DNA of 64,000 nucleotides from Pedobacter steynii (lineage in GTDB: Bacteria; Bacteroidota; Bacteroidia; Sphingobacteriales; Sphingobacteriaceae), in contig NZ_FNGY01000006.1 in the NCBI RefSeq assembly GCF_900103665.1, forward strand, positions 248,001 to 312,000, written 5' to 3'. Each line of letters opens with the position of its first letter. Position 1 is the stretch's first letter. Of this stretch, positions 9,459 through 17,710 are shown one piece after another. The translations under genes were made by a program, and so were the position numbers. The notes under the pieces are model-generated. The model made no database searches and was not told where the DNA came from. It saw nothing but the letters and a program-made list of their open reading frames with translations.

Positions 9459-10792
9459 TATCTGTTGAAATTTAGTCTTTTGCCAATGGCATTGGTCATG
9501 AATTTCCCTTTTTGATAAGCCAGATTTCCGGAAACGAAGGTATGCGTAATTTCCGCCTGAAAGGTTTGACCTTCAAAAGGAGACCATCCGCATTTATACC
9601 AAAGATTGGCTCTGGTTACTTTTACGGGGTCATTCAGGTGAACCAATACCAGATCTGCCCAGTAGCCTTCTCTGATAAAACCTCTTCTGTCTACGTTGAA
9701 GCAGGTGGCCACATTGTGTGCTGTTTTCTCCGCAATCTGTTCGAGTGTAATTTTCTTTTGATGGTACATTTCCAGTAAAGCAGATAGGGCGTGTTGTACC
9801 AGTGGGCCTCCGGAAGGGGCTTTCAGGTAAGGTTGCTCTTTTTCTGCGATGGTATGTGGGGCATGATCTGTTGCAATGATGTCAATATGACCATCTAATA
9901 CGCCTTTTAGTATCGCATCTTTATCTTGTGCTGTTTTTACAGCCGGGTTCCATTTGATCCAGTTGCCTTTGGCTGCATAATCCTGATCATCAAACCAAAG
10001 GTGATGTATACAGGCCTCGGCCGTAATTCTTTTATCTTTTAGCGGAGTAATTGCGTCAAAAAGAGCCACTTCTCTGGCAGTAGAGATGTGAAGAATGTGT
10101 AACCTGGTATTGTATTTCCTGGCGAGTTCTACAGCCATTGAAGAAGAAATATAACAAGCTTCTGCACTTCTGATGAGTGGATGCATGTCTATGGTGATGT
10201 TATCTCCATATTTTTCTTTGTAGGCAGCCATGTTCTCACGAATGGTTTTTTCATCTTCGCAATGGGTGGCAACGAGCATCGGGGCATCTTTGAAAATGTT
10301 TTCCAATACTTTCTCATTGTCAACCAGCATATTTCCTGTAGAAGAGCCCATGAAGACTTTAATTCCGCAAACATTTTTAGGGTCTGTTTTTAAAACTTCC
10401 TCCAGGTTATCATTTGAAGCGCCCATGAAGAAGGAATAGTTGGCCAATGAGACCTCTGATGCAATCTTATACTTGTCTGCCAGCAATTCCTGGGTTAAGG
10501 TATTGGGTACGGTATTTGGCATTTCCATCCAGGAGGTGATTCCTCCGGCTACTGCAGCCATACTTTCGGAAAAGATGTCTGCTTTGTCCGTTAAACCCGG
10601 TTCCCTGAAATGGACCTGATCGTCAATCATACCCGGAAAGAGGTGTAAGCCTTCCGCATTAATTTCTTTTGCGCCTTCCGCCTGGATATTCGGGGCGATT
10701 TTTTCAATAAATCCGTCTTTAATCAGTACGTCAGCAACAAATATTTGGCCTTCGTTAACCACTGAGGCCGCTTTTATCAGAATGGTGTTCAT
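9458..10792 (-). CDS. pyrC: Dihydroorotase, class I
   Basis: 444 residues. Dihydroorotase closes carbamoyl aspartate to dihydroorotate in pyrimidine synthesis. Active-site landmarks are visible: DDQVHFREPG (57-66), GIKVFMGSSTG with the Lys that is carbamylated in the family, ATHCEDE, LHILHIST and ATDHAPHT with the catalytic Asp. The first His of the usual HxH metal pair is Gln59 here; the second, His61, and Arg63 are kept. I recall the same Gln in other Bacteroidota dihydroorotases, so the protein is likely active. A second homologue at 60106 has lost the site. Confidence 0.9.
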   Translation of the reverse strand: MNTILIKAASVVNEGQIFVADVLIKDGFIEKIAPNIQAEGAKEINAEGLHLFPGMIDDQVHFREPGLTDKADIFSESMAAVAGGITSWMEMPNTVPNTLTQELLADKYKIASEVSLANYSFFMGASNDNLEEVLKTDPKNVCGIKVFMGSSTGNMLVDNEKVLENIFKDAPMLVATHCEDEKTIRENMAAYKEKYGDNITIDMHPLIRSAEACYISSSMAVELARKYNTRLHILHISTAREVALFDAITPLKDKRITAEACIHHLWFDDQDYAAKGNWIKWNPAVKTAQDKDAILKGVLDGHIDIIATDHAPHTIAEKEQPYLKAPSGGPLVQHALSALLEMYHQKKITLEQIAEKTAHNVATCFNVDRRGFIREGYWADLVLVHLNDPVKVTRANLWYKCGWSPFEGQTFQAEITHTFVSGNLAYQKGKFMTNAIGKRLNFNR

Positions 10793-10818
10793 GACCTCAA
10801 ACTTAAATAAAAATTTTG

Positions 10819-12723
10819 TTATTTGCTTTTCCAGGTATTATCTCCGGCATTTGCATCTACAAATAATCCCCCGTTTATATTGATTTCCGATACGGTTTTC
10901 TTCGCTTTTAAGGAAACTACCGCTGCTTTCTGATTGGCTTTCCATAAAGCAGGTGTCTGGTGGAAAACCCCGGTGGATCCGTCCTTATAGGTAAGGATCA
11001 CGTCAAAAGGAACGGCGAAGCCTCCGGTATTGCGGACCGAAAGCTGGTAAGCCAGACCTTTGTTCGTTACTTTGGCGATGCTCAGGTCGATGTAATTATT
11101 GCTGAAAAACCAGTTGTTCCAGTACCAGTTCAGGTTTTGTCCGGAAACATCATTCAGCGTATAGAAAAAGTCCCATGGAATAGGATGTTTCCCGTTCCAG
11201 CGGTCCATATAAGCATGCAGGTGTTTTTTGAAAGCCACATCGCCAAGCATGTCTTTTAGTGCAAGATAGGCGAGGGAGGGTTTCACATAGGCGTTATTGC
11301 TATAGCCTGCTCCGGAAACCTGGGTAGATAAAGAAATGATGGGTTGATCTTCTTCTGTTGAAGGATCGAAGATCCACCTGTTCACCCTGAATGTCTTATA
11401 GTTTCCATCCGCTTTCTTTTTCCCCAGCTGGTCAATGCCAATAAGGTATTCTAATGTGGTTGCCCAGCCTTCATCCATATGTGCATAACGGGTTTCGTTG
11501 GTGCCCATGTAAAAAGGGAAATAAGTATGTGCAATTTCATGGTTCAGAACAAACTGAGAGAATTCCATATCCGGTGTGCTGGAGTCGTTTACCATCATCG
11601 GATATTCCATATCGGCAAAGCCCTGAACGGCGGTCATCTTTGAAAAAGGATAGGGGATGCCTGGCCAGTTGTTCGAAAACCAGTGTAAAGCCTGTTTAGA
11701 CCAGGTTGTCGCCTGGGCAAAATCTTTTGCTTGGGCATCGTAAGCCGATTGTACACTCGCCCTTCTGTTTGTTTTTGCATCCACGATTACGCTCCCTGCA
11801 TCCCAGAGGTAATGGTTGCTCAGGGAGAAAGTCATATCGGTAATGTGACTGGCGCTGAATCTCCAGCTGTTCCATTCCTTCTGTTGGGTCACCTGTCCTT
11901 TGGCCATCTCTTCTGCATTGGCAATGGCAATAATTTCCTCGCTGTTATAGGATTTTTTTAACCGCGCTGCATAAGCAGGCTGTAACACTTCATCCGGATT
12001 CTGAAGATCGCCTGTGGCCCATACTACATAGTTTTTCGGCGCTTTGACAGTTAACTGGTAATCGTTAAAGTCGTTGTAAAATTCGGCACGGTCGGTATGA
12101 GGGATTTGGTCCCAGCCATTGTAATCGTCATATACAGAGATTCTTGGGAAAGCATAGGCAACGAAGAAGGTGCTGCTGTCGAGCTGTCCTTCTCTTCCGC
12201 TTTCTTTGGATAGGGGATAAGCCCAGCTGATGTTAAAAACCGCCGTTTGTCCGGGGTTAAGTGCAGTTTTTAGTGGCACATCTTCTACAGTGCCCCAATT
12301 TTTAGTGTTTAGTGAATAGCTTTGACCATCTACTTCAAATGATTTGATGTCCAGTCCGGAGGTCAGGAAGTCTTTGCTGACATAACCCGATCTTGGTGCT
12401 TCAGGTTTATGGAGGTTATTGACAAACCGGATGGCGACCTGGTGTAGGGTATCCGGACTGTGATTGGTGTATTTTATGGTCTCTGTTCCTTCCACAAGCT
12501 TAGTGTCTGGGGTTACCTGGATGTGCAGGTCGTATTTTCCCTGATTTTGCCAGTAATGCTTTCCCGGTTTACCATCTTTAGAACGGGTTCCTTTATCGTA
12601 GGCAGCTTTAATGTTTCTTGGCATATACAGTTCCTGAGCATGTAAAGCGGTGTTGGTCGTGATGATTAGTGCAAGGGTAACCGGAAGACCAATGGTCAGC
12701 AACCTGAAGATATTTTTTTTCAT
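10819..12723 (-). CDS. Secreted M1 family metallopeptidase
   Basis: 634 residues with a signal peptide ending near TALHA-QE (about residue 29). The gluzincin zinc site is complete: HEIAH at 395-399 and Glu418 in MDEGWATTLEY, 18 residues later as in M1 peptidases. The exopeptidase motif appears as GFADMEYPMM instead of the usual GxMEN, a common variation in this branch. The N-terminal beta domain (about 40-250) precedes the catalytic domain. It probably trims peptides in the periplasm. It is the first gene of the minus-strand run ending at 5467 and sits 26 bases before pyrC. Confidence 0.88.
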   Translation of the reverse strand: MKKNIFRLLTIGLPVTLALIITTNTALHAQELYMPRNIKAAYDKGTRSKDGKPGKHYWQNQGKYDLHIQVTPDTKLVEGTETIKYTNHSPDTLHQVAIRFVNNLHKPEAPRSGYVSKDFLTSGLDIKSFEVDGQSYSLNTKNWGTVEDVPLKTALNPGQTAVFNISWAYPLSKESGREGQLDSSTFFVAYAFPRISVYDDYNGWDQIPHTDRAEFYNDFNDYQLTVKAPKNYVVWATGDLQNPDEVLQPAYAARLKKSYNSEEIIAIANAEEMAKGQVTQQKEWNSWRFSASHITDMTFSLSNHYLWDAGSVIVDAKTNRRASVQSAYDAQAKDFAQATTWSKQALHWFSNNWPGIPYPFSKMTAVQGFADMEYPMMVNDSSTPDMEFSQFVLNHEIAHTYFPFYMGTNETRYAHMDEGWATTLEYLIGIDQLGKKKADGNYKTFRVNRWIFDPSTEEDQPIISLSTQVSGAGYSNNAYVKPSLAYLALKDMLGDVAFKKHLHAYMDRWNGKHPIPWDFFYTLNDVSGQNLNWYWNNWFFSNNYIDLSIAKVTNKGLAYQLSVRNTGGFAVPFDVILTYKDGSTGVFHQTPALWKANQKAAVVSLKAKKTVSEININGGLFVDANAGDNTWKSK

Positions 12724-12926
12724 CAGTATATATTAATACATAAACAATGCTATCGTTACCTAAAAGTACTGGTTTTACGTATAGATTTTTATCGGTAAAT
12801 TTAAATTGAAAGATAAGAATCAATAAAAAAGGAATGATCGTCAAGGAGGTTACTGATGCAGAGGACATGATCAGGGCTTTAAACAAGGTTCTGTAAAAAT
12901 GTAATTACTGATCCTGTAAATAATAG

Positions 12927-12934
12927 TATATTTG
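12927..12934 (+). promoter_or_regulatory. Candidate -7 promoter box directly before the helicase ATG
   Basis: TATATTTG is a perfect TAnnTTTG box, only 4 bases before the ATG at 12939. The predicted start of transcription falls at or next to the A of the start codon, implying a leaderless mRNA. Confidence 0.45.
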
Positions 12935-12938
12935 CAAA

Positions 12939-14270
12939 ATGCCCAAAACATTTGAAGAGTTTAACCTTAATCGCCAGATTTTAAATGCTGTAGCTGATGC
13001 CGGGTTTACTCATGCCACCCCAATACAAGAAAAAGCAATTGCGCCTGTTTTATCAGGACAGGATATATTCGGCATTGCTGAAACCGGAACAGGAAAGACA
13101 GCAGCCTATGTTTTGCCGATCTTAATGCAATTGAAATATGCACAGGGAGATGCTGCCCGTGCCTTAATCCTGGCTCCGACAAGAGAGCTGGCGATGCAGA
13201 TTACTGAACATATCAAGATTTTCTCTAAATATACAGACCTCCGTACCGTAGTGGTTTATGGCGGTCTTGGTCCGAAAACGCAAATTGAACAGATCAAAGC
13301 AGGTGTCGATATTATTGTTGCCACTCCCGGAAGATTCCTGGATATTTACCTTGCAGGACATATCAATACCCAGTATCTGAAATTTCTGGTTTTAGATGAA
13401 GCGGATAAAATGATGGATATGGGCTTTATTGGTTCCATTCACCGCATTTTGGAAATAGTTCCCCGCAGACGCCAGAACCTGTTGTTTTCTGCAACGATGA
13501 GTGATCTGGTACAAAAGATCGCCGGAGATTTCCTGAAACACCCTACAGTTATAGAGGTGGGTTTACAGGCTACGCCTGCTCAGACGGTTACGCAAACGCT
13601 GTATGAGGTACCCAATTTAAAAACAAAGATCAATCTTTTGCAGCACCTGCTGAAAAATGATGAGGAGTTTAAAAGGCTGATCATCTTCTGTAAGACCAAA
13701 ACAGTAGCGGATAACATTTTTAGCTTTATTGAACGTAAATTCGGCGCAGAAGCGGTAAGGGTAATTCATGCCAATAAAGGACAGAATACGAGGATCAATT
13801 CGATCAATAGCTTTAAAGAAGGAAATGTCAGGGTATTGGTGGCTACAGACGTAGCTTCCCGTGGAATTGACGTTTCTGAAGTAAGTCATGTGATCAACTT
13901 TGATGTACCGATCATTATCGAAGATTATGTGCACAGGATCGGACGTACGGGCCGTGCTTATGCAAAAGGCGATGCCCTCACTTTTTTCACGCCTGCGGAA
14001 AAATATTACATTGAGAAAATACAAAAGTTGATCAGACAGGAGATTCCTGTAGTACCTTTGCCGGCGGAAGTTTTCGTGGAAGAGACACCTTACGAAGAAC
14101 GTCAGGCCATTAACAGGGCTATTGATGATCAGAAGCGCAAGGAGGATCCTGATTTTAAAGGAGCTTTCCATGAGAAAAAACATGCGGCCTCAATTGCTGC
14201 TGCAGAAAGGGAGAAGAACAAAAACAAAACTCCTGCCTGGAAGTCAAAGAAATTCAAAAAAAGAAAGTAA
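12939..14270 (+). CDS. DEAD-box ATP-dependent RNA helicase, RhlE-like
   Basis: 443 residues with all DEAD-box motifs in order: TPIQ (Q motif), AETGTGKT (I), PTRELA (Ia), TPGR (Ib), VLDEAD (II), FSATMS (III), RIIFCKTK, VATDVASRGID (V) and HRIGRTGRA (VI). A lysine-rich tail of about 60 residues follows the helicase core, as in cold-induced RhlE and DeaD relatives. It unwinds RNA duplexes in ribosome assembly or RNA decay. It heads a run with three small genes including gldC. The exact subfamily is uncertain. Confidence 0.93.
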   Translation: MPKTFEEFNLNRQILNAVADAGFTHATPIQEKAIAPVLSGQDIFGIAETGTGKTAAYVLPILMQLKYAQGDAARALILAPTRELAMQITEHIKIFSKYTDLRTVVVYGGLGPKTQIEQIKAGVDIIVATPGRFLDIYLAGHINTQYLKFLVLDEADKMMDMGFIGSIHRILEIVPRRRQNLLFSATMSDLVQKIAGDFLKHPTVIEVGLQATPAQTVTQTLYEVPNLKTKINLLQHLLKNDEEFKRLIIFCKTKTVADNIFSFIERKFGAEAVRVIHANKGQNTRINSINSFKEGNVRVLVATDVASRGIDVSEVSHVINFDVPIIIEDYVHRIGRTGRAYAKGDALTFFTPAEKYYIEKIQKLIRQEIPVVPLPAEVFVEETPYEERQAINRAIDDQKRKEDPDFKGAFHEKKHAASIAAAEREKNKNKTPAWKSKKFKKRK

Positions 14271-14281
14271 ACAAAGAAGAA

Positions 14282-14560
14282 TTGAAAGTAAAACTGACAC
14301 CGCTTAATATTGTTTCCGCGATCTTTTTGGTGATTGCTGTGCTGATGATGCTCGAAAAATCGCCTGCGCCATCAGCAAAGACAATTGACCTGTCGGGGAT
14401 ATTAATGTGGTTTAGTTTTTTAATCGTCCTGGTTTCTTTTATCTCCGATCAGATTTTCAGGAAGTTTATTCCCGAGTTGAAGAAAATATGGGCGATAGAA
14501 TGTGCCTTTATCGTTTTCACCATCATCTTAGTTTTTATTATAAAAGTCAGCATATATTAA
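14282..14560 (+). CDS. Small membrane protein of unknown function
   Basis: 92 residues with three hydrophobic segments (about 9-24, 39-56 and 70-89). The start is TTG at 14282, 11 bases after the helicase stop; no ATG lies in frame between the two. The stop codon touches the ATG of gldC with no gap, so the two are translationally coupled. No family was recognised. The position next to gldC suggests co-expression but not a function. Confidence 0.7.
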   Translation: MKVKLTPLNIVSAIFLVIAVLMMLEKSPAPSAKTIDLSGILMWFSFLIVLVSFISDQIFRKFIPELKKIWAIECAFIVFTIILVFIIKVSIY

Positions 14561-14896
14561 ATGAAAAAAGCAGAAATTAAAATTACGGTGCAGTTAGATG
14601 ATAACAATGTACCTGACAATATCCTTTGGGAATCTACAGACTCGAAAAGCCAGGAGCAAGTGCCTGTAAAGTCAATGATGCTGGCCCTTTGGGACCATAA
14701 TTATAAAAACTCTATGCGCATTGACTTATGGACTAAAGATATGCCTGTTGATGAAATGAAAAGGTTCTTTTATGAAACTTTGCAAACCATGGGAGATAGC
14801 TTTCTTAAAGCTACCGGAGAGAAATTAATCATCGAAGATCTGCGTGATTACTGTGCGCATTTTGCAGATAAAATGGGCATCAATACACAACAATAA
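14561..14896 (+). CDS. gldC: Gliding motility protein GldC
   Basis: 111 residues, the usual length of GldC, with the family's recognisable start AEIKITVQLDDNNVPDNILWES and the central MMLALWDHNYKNSMRIDLWTK. GldC is a small soluble protein that aids gliding in Flavobacterium but is not strictly essential there. It lies between two small membrane-protein genes downstream of the helicase, starting directly on the preceding stop codon. Confidence 0.9.
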   Translation: MKKAEIKITVQLDDNNVPDNILWESTDSKSQEQVPVKSMMLALWDHNYKNSMRIDLWTKDMPVDEMKRFFYETLQTMGDSFLKATGEKLIIEDLRDYCAHFADKMGINTQQ

Positions 14897-14899
14897 GTA

Positions 14900-15322
14900 A
14901 TGAGAGCTCAGGGAATTATAGGTGCGGTAATTATGGCAATTGGTGGAATTTGTCCTTTGCTACGCATTCCAATTATAGGCAACTGGAATTATTTCGATCT
15001 GGATCAGACTTTAGCAATCACGTTTTATGTGGTGGCAGTGATCGGGTTATTGGGTGCCTTTACCCAAAAAGCCGGACTGATCAAATTTGCCGGATGGGCA
15101 GGGATTGTATTGGTGGCGATTACTTTAACCGGCATCTATTTCAAGGCACATGGCTCTTTCGGATTTCTTCATTTCAAAAAGCTGGTGAACCTGGCGGCGG
15201 GAATGGTGAAATATAAATGGGGTTGGTATGTGATCCTTGCAGGCGCATTTATCTTAATTACGGTAAGGAGACCTAAGGTGGTGATCGCAAATACTGCGGT
15301 TCCTGCAGGTGCAGCAGTATAG
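14900..15322 (+). CDS. Four-helix membrane protein of unknown function
   Basis: 140 residues with four hydrophobic segments (about 5-22, 37-54, 62-80 and 105-125). The start lies 3 bases after the gldC stop. It is the last gene before the terminator at 15337, so it belongs to the helicase-gldC unit. No family was recognised. Composition and codon use look like the neighbouring genes. Confidence 0.75.
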   Translation: MRAQGIIGAVIMAIGGICPLLRIPIIGNWNYFDLDQTLAITFYVVAVIGLLGAFTQKAGLIKFAGWAGIVLVAITLTGIYFKAHGSFGFLHFKKLVNLAAGMVKYKWGWYVILAGAFILITVRRPKVVIANTAVPAGAAV

Positions 15323-15336
15323 TTGTAAAAATATTC

Positions 15337-15404
15337 TTCCGGAATTGGTTGTTCCTTCGCTTTCTTCGGATCGCCTGGGTTTAACCGGTTCCGGAATTTT
15401 TTTT
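15337..15404 (+). terminator. Rho-independent terminator of the helicase-gldC unit
   Basis: The 14 bases at 15337-15350 pair with 15383-15396; 12 pairs are Watson-Crick and two are G-U in RNA. Eight T follow (15397-15404). The 32-base loop is longer than usual. Confidence 0.75.
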
Positions 15405-15410
15405 GCGCTG

Positions 15411-15530
15411 TTTTTAATTCAGGAGGTAATGTTTTGATTCAGTGACTGGTATTTTAATTCAGCAGTATGTGTTTTAATTCAGCGATTGCTATTTTAATTC
15501 AGCAGCTGGTGTTTTAATTCAATGACCCCA
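15411..15530. repeat. Six exact 20-bp tandem repeats overlapping the end of the DUF421 gene
   Basis: Six consecutive 20-base units begin at 15411, 15431, 15451, 15471, 15491 and 15511, with no insertions or deletions. The plus-strand consensus is RTTTTAATTCAGYRRYTGGT: the first 12 bases are nearly constant and the last 8 vary. The sixth unit holds the last codons and the stop of the minus-strand DUF421 gene, so the array may have grown from that gene's end. The AT tract recurs about every two helical turns. The function is unknown. Confidence 0.9.
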
Positions 15531-16029
15531 GAGATTTGTGTTTCTTTTTGCGCTTATATTGGGTTTGCTTTAAGTCGCCGGATCCGGTAATGATGCTGAT
15601 ATTGCCATCTGTTTCAAACATGGCCAGTTTTACATCTTTGTATTTATCCACTCCGTGTTCCCTCATTGCTTCACGTAGTTCTTCATCGCTGATATCGAGC
15701 TTGCTGAGTGTTGCGAAATCGAGGTGCCCATTGTGGATCAGGATTTCTGGTTTTTCTGATAACAGTTCCCTGAACTTTTTACTCTTAAACATCAGCTTTT
15801 TTAAGGCGTAATTCAAGGCAAACAGGACTGCGGCGGCAACGAGGCCTCCGAGCAGACTGGTGTCGCTGCCCACCATGGCATTCTGAACAGCATTGCTGAT
15901 GAGTAGAATCAGTACTACATCGGTCGTGTTTAGTTGAGAGAGCTCCTTTTTTCCGGTTAAACGGATGGCGATGAGCATAAATGCATAGACGGCAAGGCTC
16001 CTTAGTATGATGTCGAGGTATGGGTTCAT
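15514..16029 (-). CDS. DUF421 membrane protein (YetF/YcaP-like)
   Basis: 171 residues: about three hydrophobic segments in the first 75 residues (IILRSLAVYAFMLIAIRLTGKKELSQLN is a hallmark start), then a soluble domain with PEILIHNGHLDFATLSKLDISDEELREAMREHG, typical of DUF421. YetF-type proteins are membrane proteins of uncertain role. The last codons and stop lie in the sixth unit of the 20-bp repeat block. The gene starts 4 bases after the ogt stop and is probably cotranscribed with it. Confidence 0.88.
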   Translation of the reverse strand: MNPYLDIILRSLAVYAFMLIAIRLTGKKELSQLNTTDVVLILLISNAVQNAMVGSDTSLLGGLVAAAVLFALNYALKKLMFKSKKFRELLSEKPEILIHNGHLDFATLSKLDISDEELREAMREHGVDKYKDVKLAMFETDGNISIITGSGDLKQTQYKRKKKHKSLGSLN

Positions 16030-16033
16030 GTAT

Positions 16034-16525
16034 TTAGAATTTTAGCATCATTTGTCCCTGCTGACTAACTTCCCGTTCATGGTCCAGCAACCATTTCTTG
16101 CGCCAGAGGGACCCGGCATAGCCGACTAAAGTGCCATCACTTCCAATCACCCTGTGACAAGGTACAACAATAGCCAGGTTGTTTTTTCCATTCGCTGCGG
16201 CCATCGCCCTTATGGCCAGCACATTGTTCATCTGCTTCGCCATTTGTAGGTAAGATCTCGTTACACCGTAATCTATCGTAAGCAGTGCAGCCCATACTTC
16301 CTGCTGGAACGCTGTTCCCGGCTGTTGAATAGGTAAGGTAAAAGTCTTTAAGCTCCCTTCGAAATAAGCCGTTAGTTGCGAAACGGCCAGTTGTGTGATC
16401 TCGTTTTCGTTTTGCTCAGTGATGATATGCTCTTTGAAGCTGATTTTTTGTACAAACTGCTCATCAGCAACGATGCTGATGGGGCCAAGCGGACTCTGTA
16501 AAATACTGCAATACTGAATATTCAT
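16034..16525 (-). CDS. ogt: Methylated-DNA--protein-cysteine methyltransferase
   Basis: 163 residues. The alkyl-acceptor motif VPCHRVIG is present with the reactive Cys at 123, and the DNA-binding part has FQQEVWAALLTIDYGVTRSY. The C-terminal GYAGSLWRKKWLLDHE is typical of Ogt/Ada-C. The enzyme repairs O6-methylguanine by irreversibly transferring the methyl group to its own Cys. It is upstream of the DUF421 gene and divergent from ccmB. Confidence 0.93.
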   Translation of the reverse strand: MNIQYCSILQSPLGPISIVADEQFVQKISFKEHIITEQNENEITQLAVSQLTAYFEGSLKTFTLPIQQPGTAFQQEVWAALLTIDYGVTRSYLQMAKQMNNVLAIRAMAAANGKNNLAIVVPCHRVIGSDGTLVGYAGSLWRKKWLLDHEREVSQQGQMMLKF

Positions 16526-16583
16526 AGGAATACAATATTATGGATATTTAATTGACAAAGATAAAAGATAGGGGATTAAGAAT

Positions 16584-16591
16584 TATCTTTG
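16584..16591 (+). promoter_or_regulatory. Candidate -7 promoter box of ccmB
   Basis: TATCTTTG matches TAnnTTTG and ends 7 bases before the ccmB ATG, implying an mRNA leader of about 4 bases. Confidence 0.45.
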
Positions 16592-16598
16592 CGGCTGC

Positions 16599-17258
16599 AT
16601 GAATTTAATAGATCAGGTAAAGTTTTTAATTAAGAAAGAGTTGCTGCTGGAATGGCGTTCTAAATATGCTTTAAATGGCGTTCTTCTCTATGTGGTATCC
16701 ACTGTTTTTGTTTGCTATTTGTCTTTTGTAAGTGTAGAGAAAATCACCTGGAATGCTTTATTCTGGATTATCATGTTATTTGCTTCTATCAATGCGGTTT
16801 CAAAAAGCTTTCTTCAGGAAAGTAAAGGCAGGCAGCTGTACATTTATACGATAGCAAGTCCGCTGGCACTGATCATTTCAAAGACGATTTACAATGTGTT
16901 GCTGATGATGTTGCTGACGGTTATTGCACTGGGTTTTTATACCCTTGTGTTTAATTATGTACCCGAAGATCTGGGTTTATATATTGTGGCTACCCTGCTG
17001 GGAAGTTTAAGCTTTTCTACGATATTCACGATGGTGTCTGCCATTGCTTCCAAAGCGGGAAATGGCGGAATGCTCATGGCAATTCTGAGTTTTCCGGTGA
17101 TTATACCTGTCTTGATTGTATTGATTAAGCTGACAAAAAATGCCATAGACGGACTGGATAGGAGTGTGAGTATGGATGAAATCGGAATCCTGCTGATTAT
17201 AAACGCGCTGGTGATGGCGGTTTCGCTAATCCTGTTTCCTTATCTCTGGAGGGATTAA
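16599..17258 (+). CDS. ccmB: Haem exporter membrane protein CcmB
   Basis: 219 residues with six hydrophobic segments. FLIKKELLLEWRSKYALNGVLLY at the start and FLQESKGRQLYIYTIASPLALIISKTIYN near residues 68-97 are typical of CcmB. CcmB works with the ATPase CcmA and CcmC to deliver haem to CcmE for cytochrome c maturation. ccmA is not adjacent, and the expected next gene ccmC lies 3.2 kb away behind an antisense array of small peptide genes. The stop shares TTAA with the stop of the last, truncated member of that array. Confidence 0.9.
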   Translation: MNLIDQVKFLIKKELLLEWRSKYALNGVLLYVVSTVFVCYLSFVSVEKITWNALFWIIMLFASINAVSKSFLQESKGRQLYIYTIASPLALIISKTIYNVLLMMLLTVIALGFYTLVFNYVPEDLGLYIVATLLGSLSFSTIFTMVSAIASKAGNGGMLMAILSFPVIIPVLIVLIKLTKNAIDGLDRSVSMDEIGILLIINALVMAVSLILFPYLWRD

Positions 17259-17398
17259 CAGTACTTTGAAGGGCCACCATTTACGCGATGGCTGCAATTG
17301 AAGGTGCAACCCGGAGGTCTGGCTCCACCTGTCACTTTTTTAAGTTCATTTCTGTTGAGTTGTTGAACTCCTTTCCGGTTTAAATTGTTTTTTAACAT
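17255..17398 (-). CDS. Six-Cys peptide family, copy 10 (truncated to three cysteines)
   Basis: 47 codons from ATG at 17398 to TAA at 17255-17257. The 25-residue leader is intact (MLKNNLNRKG...LNRNELKKVTGG). The core is only 22 residues and stops after the third Cys (GCTFNCSHRVNGGPSKYC), where other members continue for 20-25 residues with three more Cys. It most resembles copies 3 and 8 (CTHR). The stop codon overlaps the ccmB stop. It is probably a truncated copy whose end was lost at the junction with ccmB; whether it is still expressed is unknown. Confidence 0.7.
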   Translation of the reverse strand: MLKNNLNRKGVQQLNRNELKKVTGGARPPGCTFNCSHRVNGGPSKYC

Positions 17399-17436
17399 CA
17401 GTTTTGATTTAATTGGTTAGTGTTTTTTTTGTTTCG

Positions 17437-17482
17437 TATAACCGATACCGGCATTATTGGCAGCTATCGGTTATATTTTTTT
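17437..17482 (+). terminator. Hairpin with T-run, probable ccmB-direction terminator inside the peptide array
   Basis: The 11 bases TATAACCGATA (17437-17447) pair perfectly with TATCGGTTATA (17465-17475) around a 17-base loop, and seven T follow on the plus strand. On the minus strand the hairpin is followed by an A-rich stretch, so termination is expected only for plus-strand transcripts, i.e. read-through from ccmB across copy 10. It lies 2 bases below the stop of copy 9. Confidence 0.7.
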
Positions 17483-17687
17483 ATTGACAGACCTGGGTAT
17501 ATCCCATTCCCGGGCAGCGGACCATGACGCATTGTTGTGATTCAGGGCAACTGCTTCCGCCAGGAAGAGAATCGTCGAAATAGCAGGATTCAGGACATTG
17601 AGGTGTCAGGACTCCTCCTGTTACTTTTTTAAGCTCGGTTCTGCTTAATTTTTGACTTTGTTGGAGTTTTGAATTGTTTTTTAACAT
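17481..17687 (-). CDS. Six-Cys GG-leader peptide, copy 9
   Basis: 68 residues: leader MLKNNSKLQQ...KLSRTELKKVTGG (1-25) and a 43-residue core with Cys spacing 3-11-5-4-8. I chose ATG at 17687 over the in-frame start at 17762 because all copies begin MLxxK or MLxNN at the same distance from GG. Probably exported with cleavage after GG and folded by disulfides; the function is unknown. The upstream neighbour, copy 8, ends 23 bases away. Confidence 0.85.
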   Translation of the reverse strand: MLKNNSKLQQSQKLSRTELKKVTGGVLTPQCPESCYFDDSLPGGSSCPESQQCVMVRCPGMGYTQVCQ

Positions 17688-17710
17688 GAATTTTAAGTTT
17701 AGAATATTGT

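Noticed and set aside
12608..12886. 92-codon minus-strand frame starting upstream of the M1 peptidase
   Set aside because: Overlaps the signal-peptide end of the peptidase in another frame and has no gene-like features; the peptidase start at 12723 is well supported.
15411..15530. 20-bp repeats as a CRISPR array
   Set aside because: The units are contiguous with only 8 variable bases and no spacers of normal length, and no cas gene is present.
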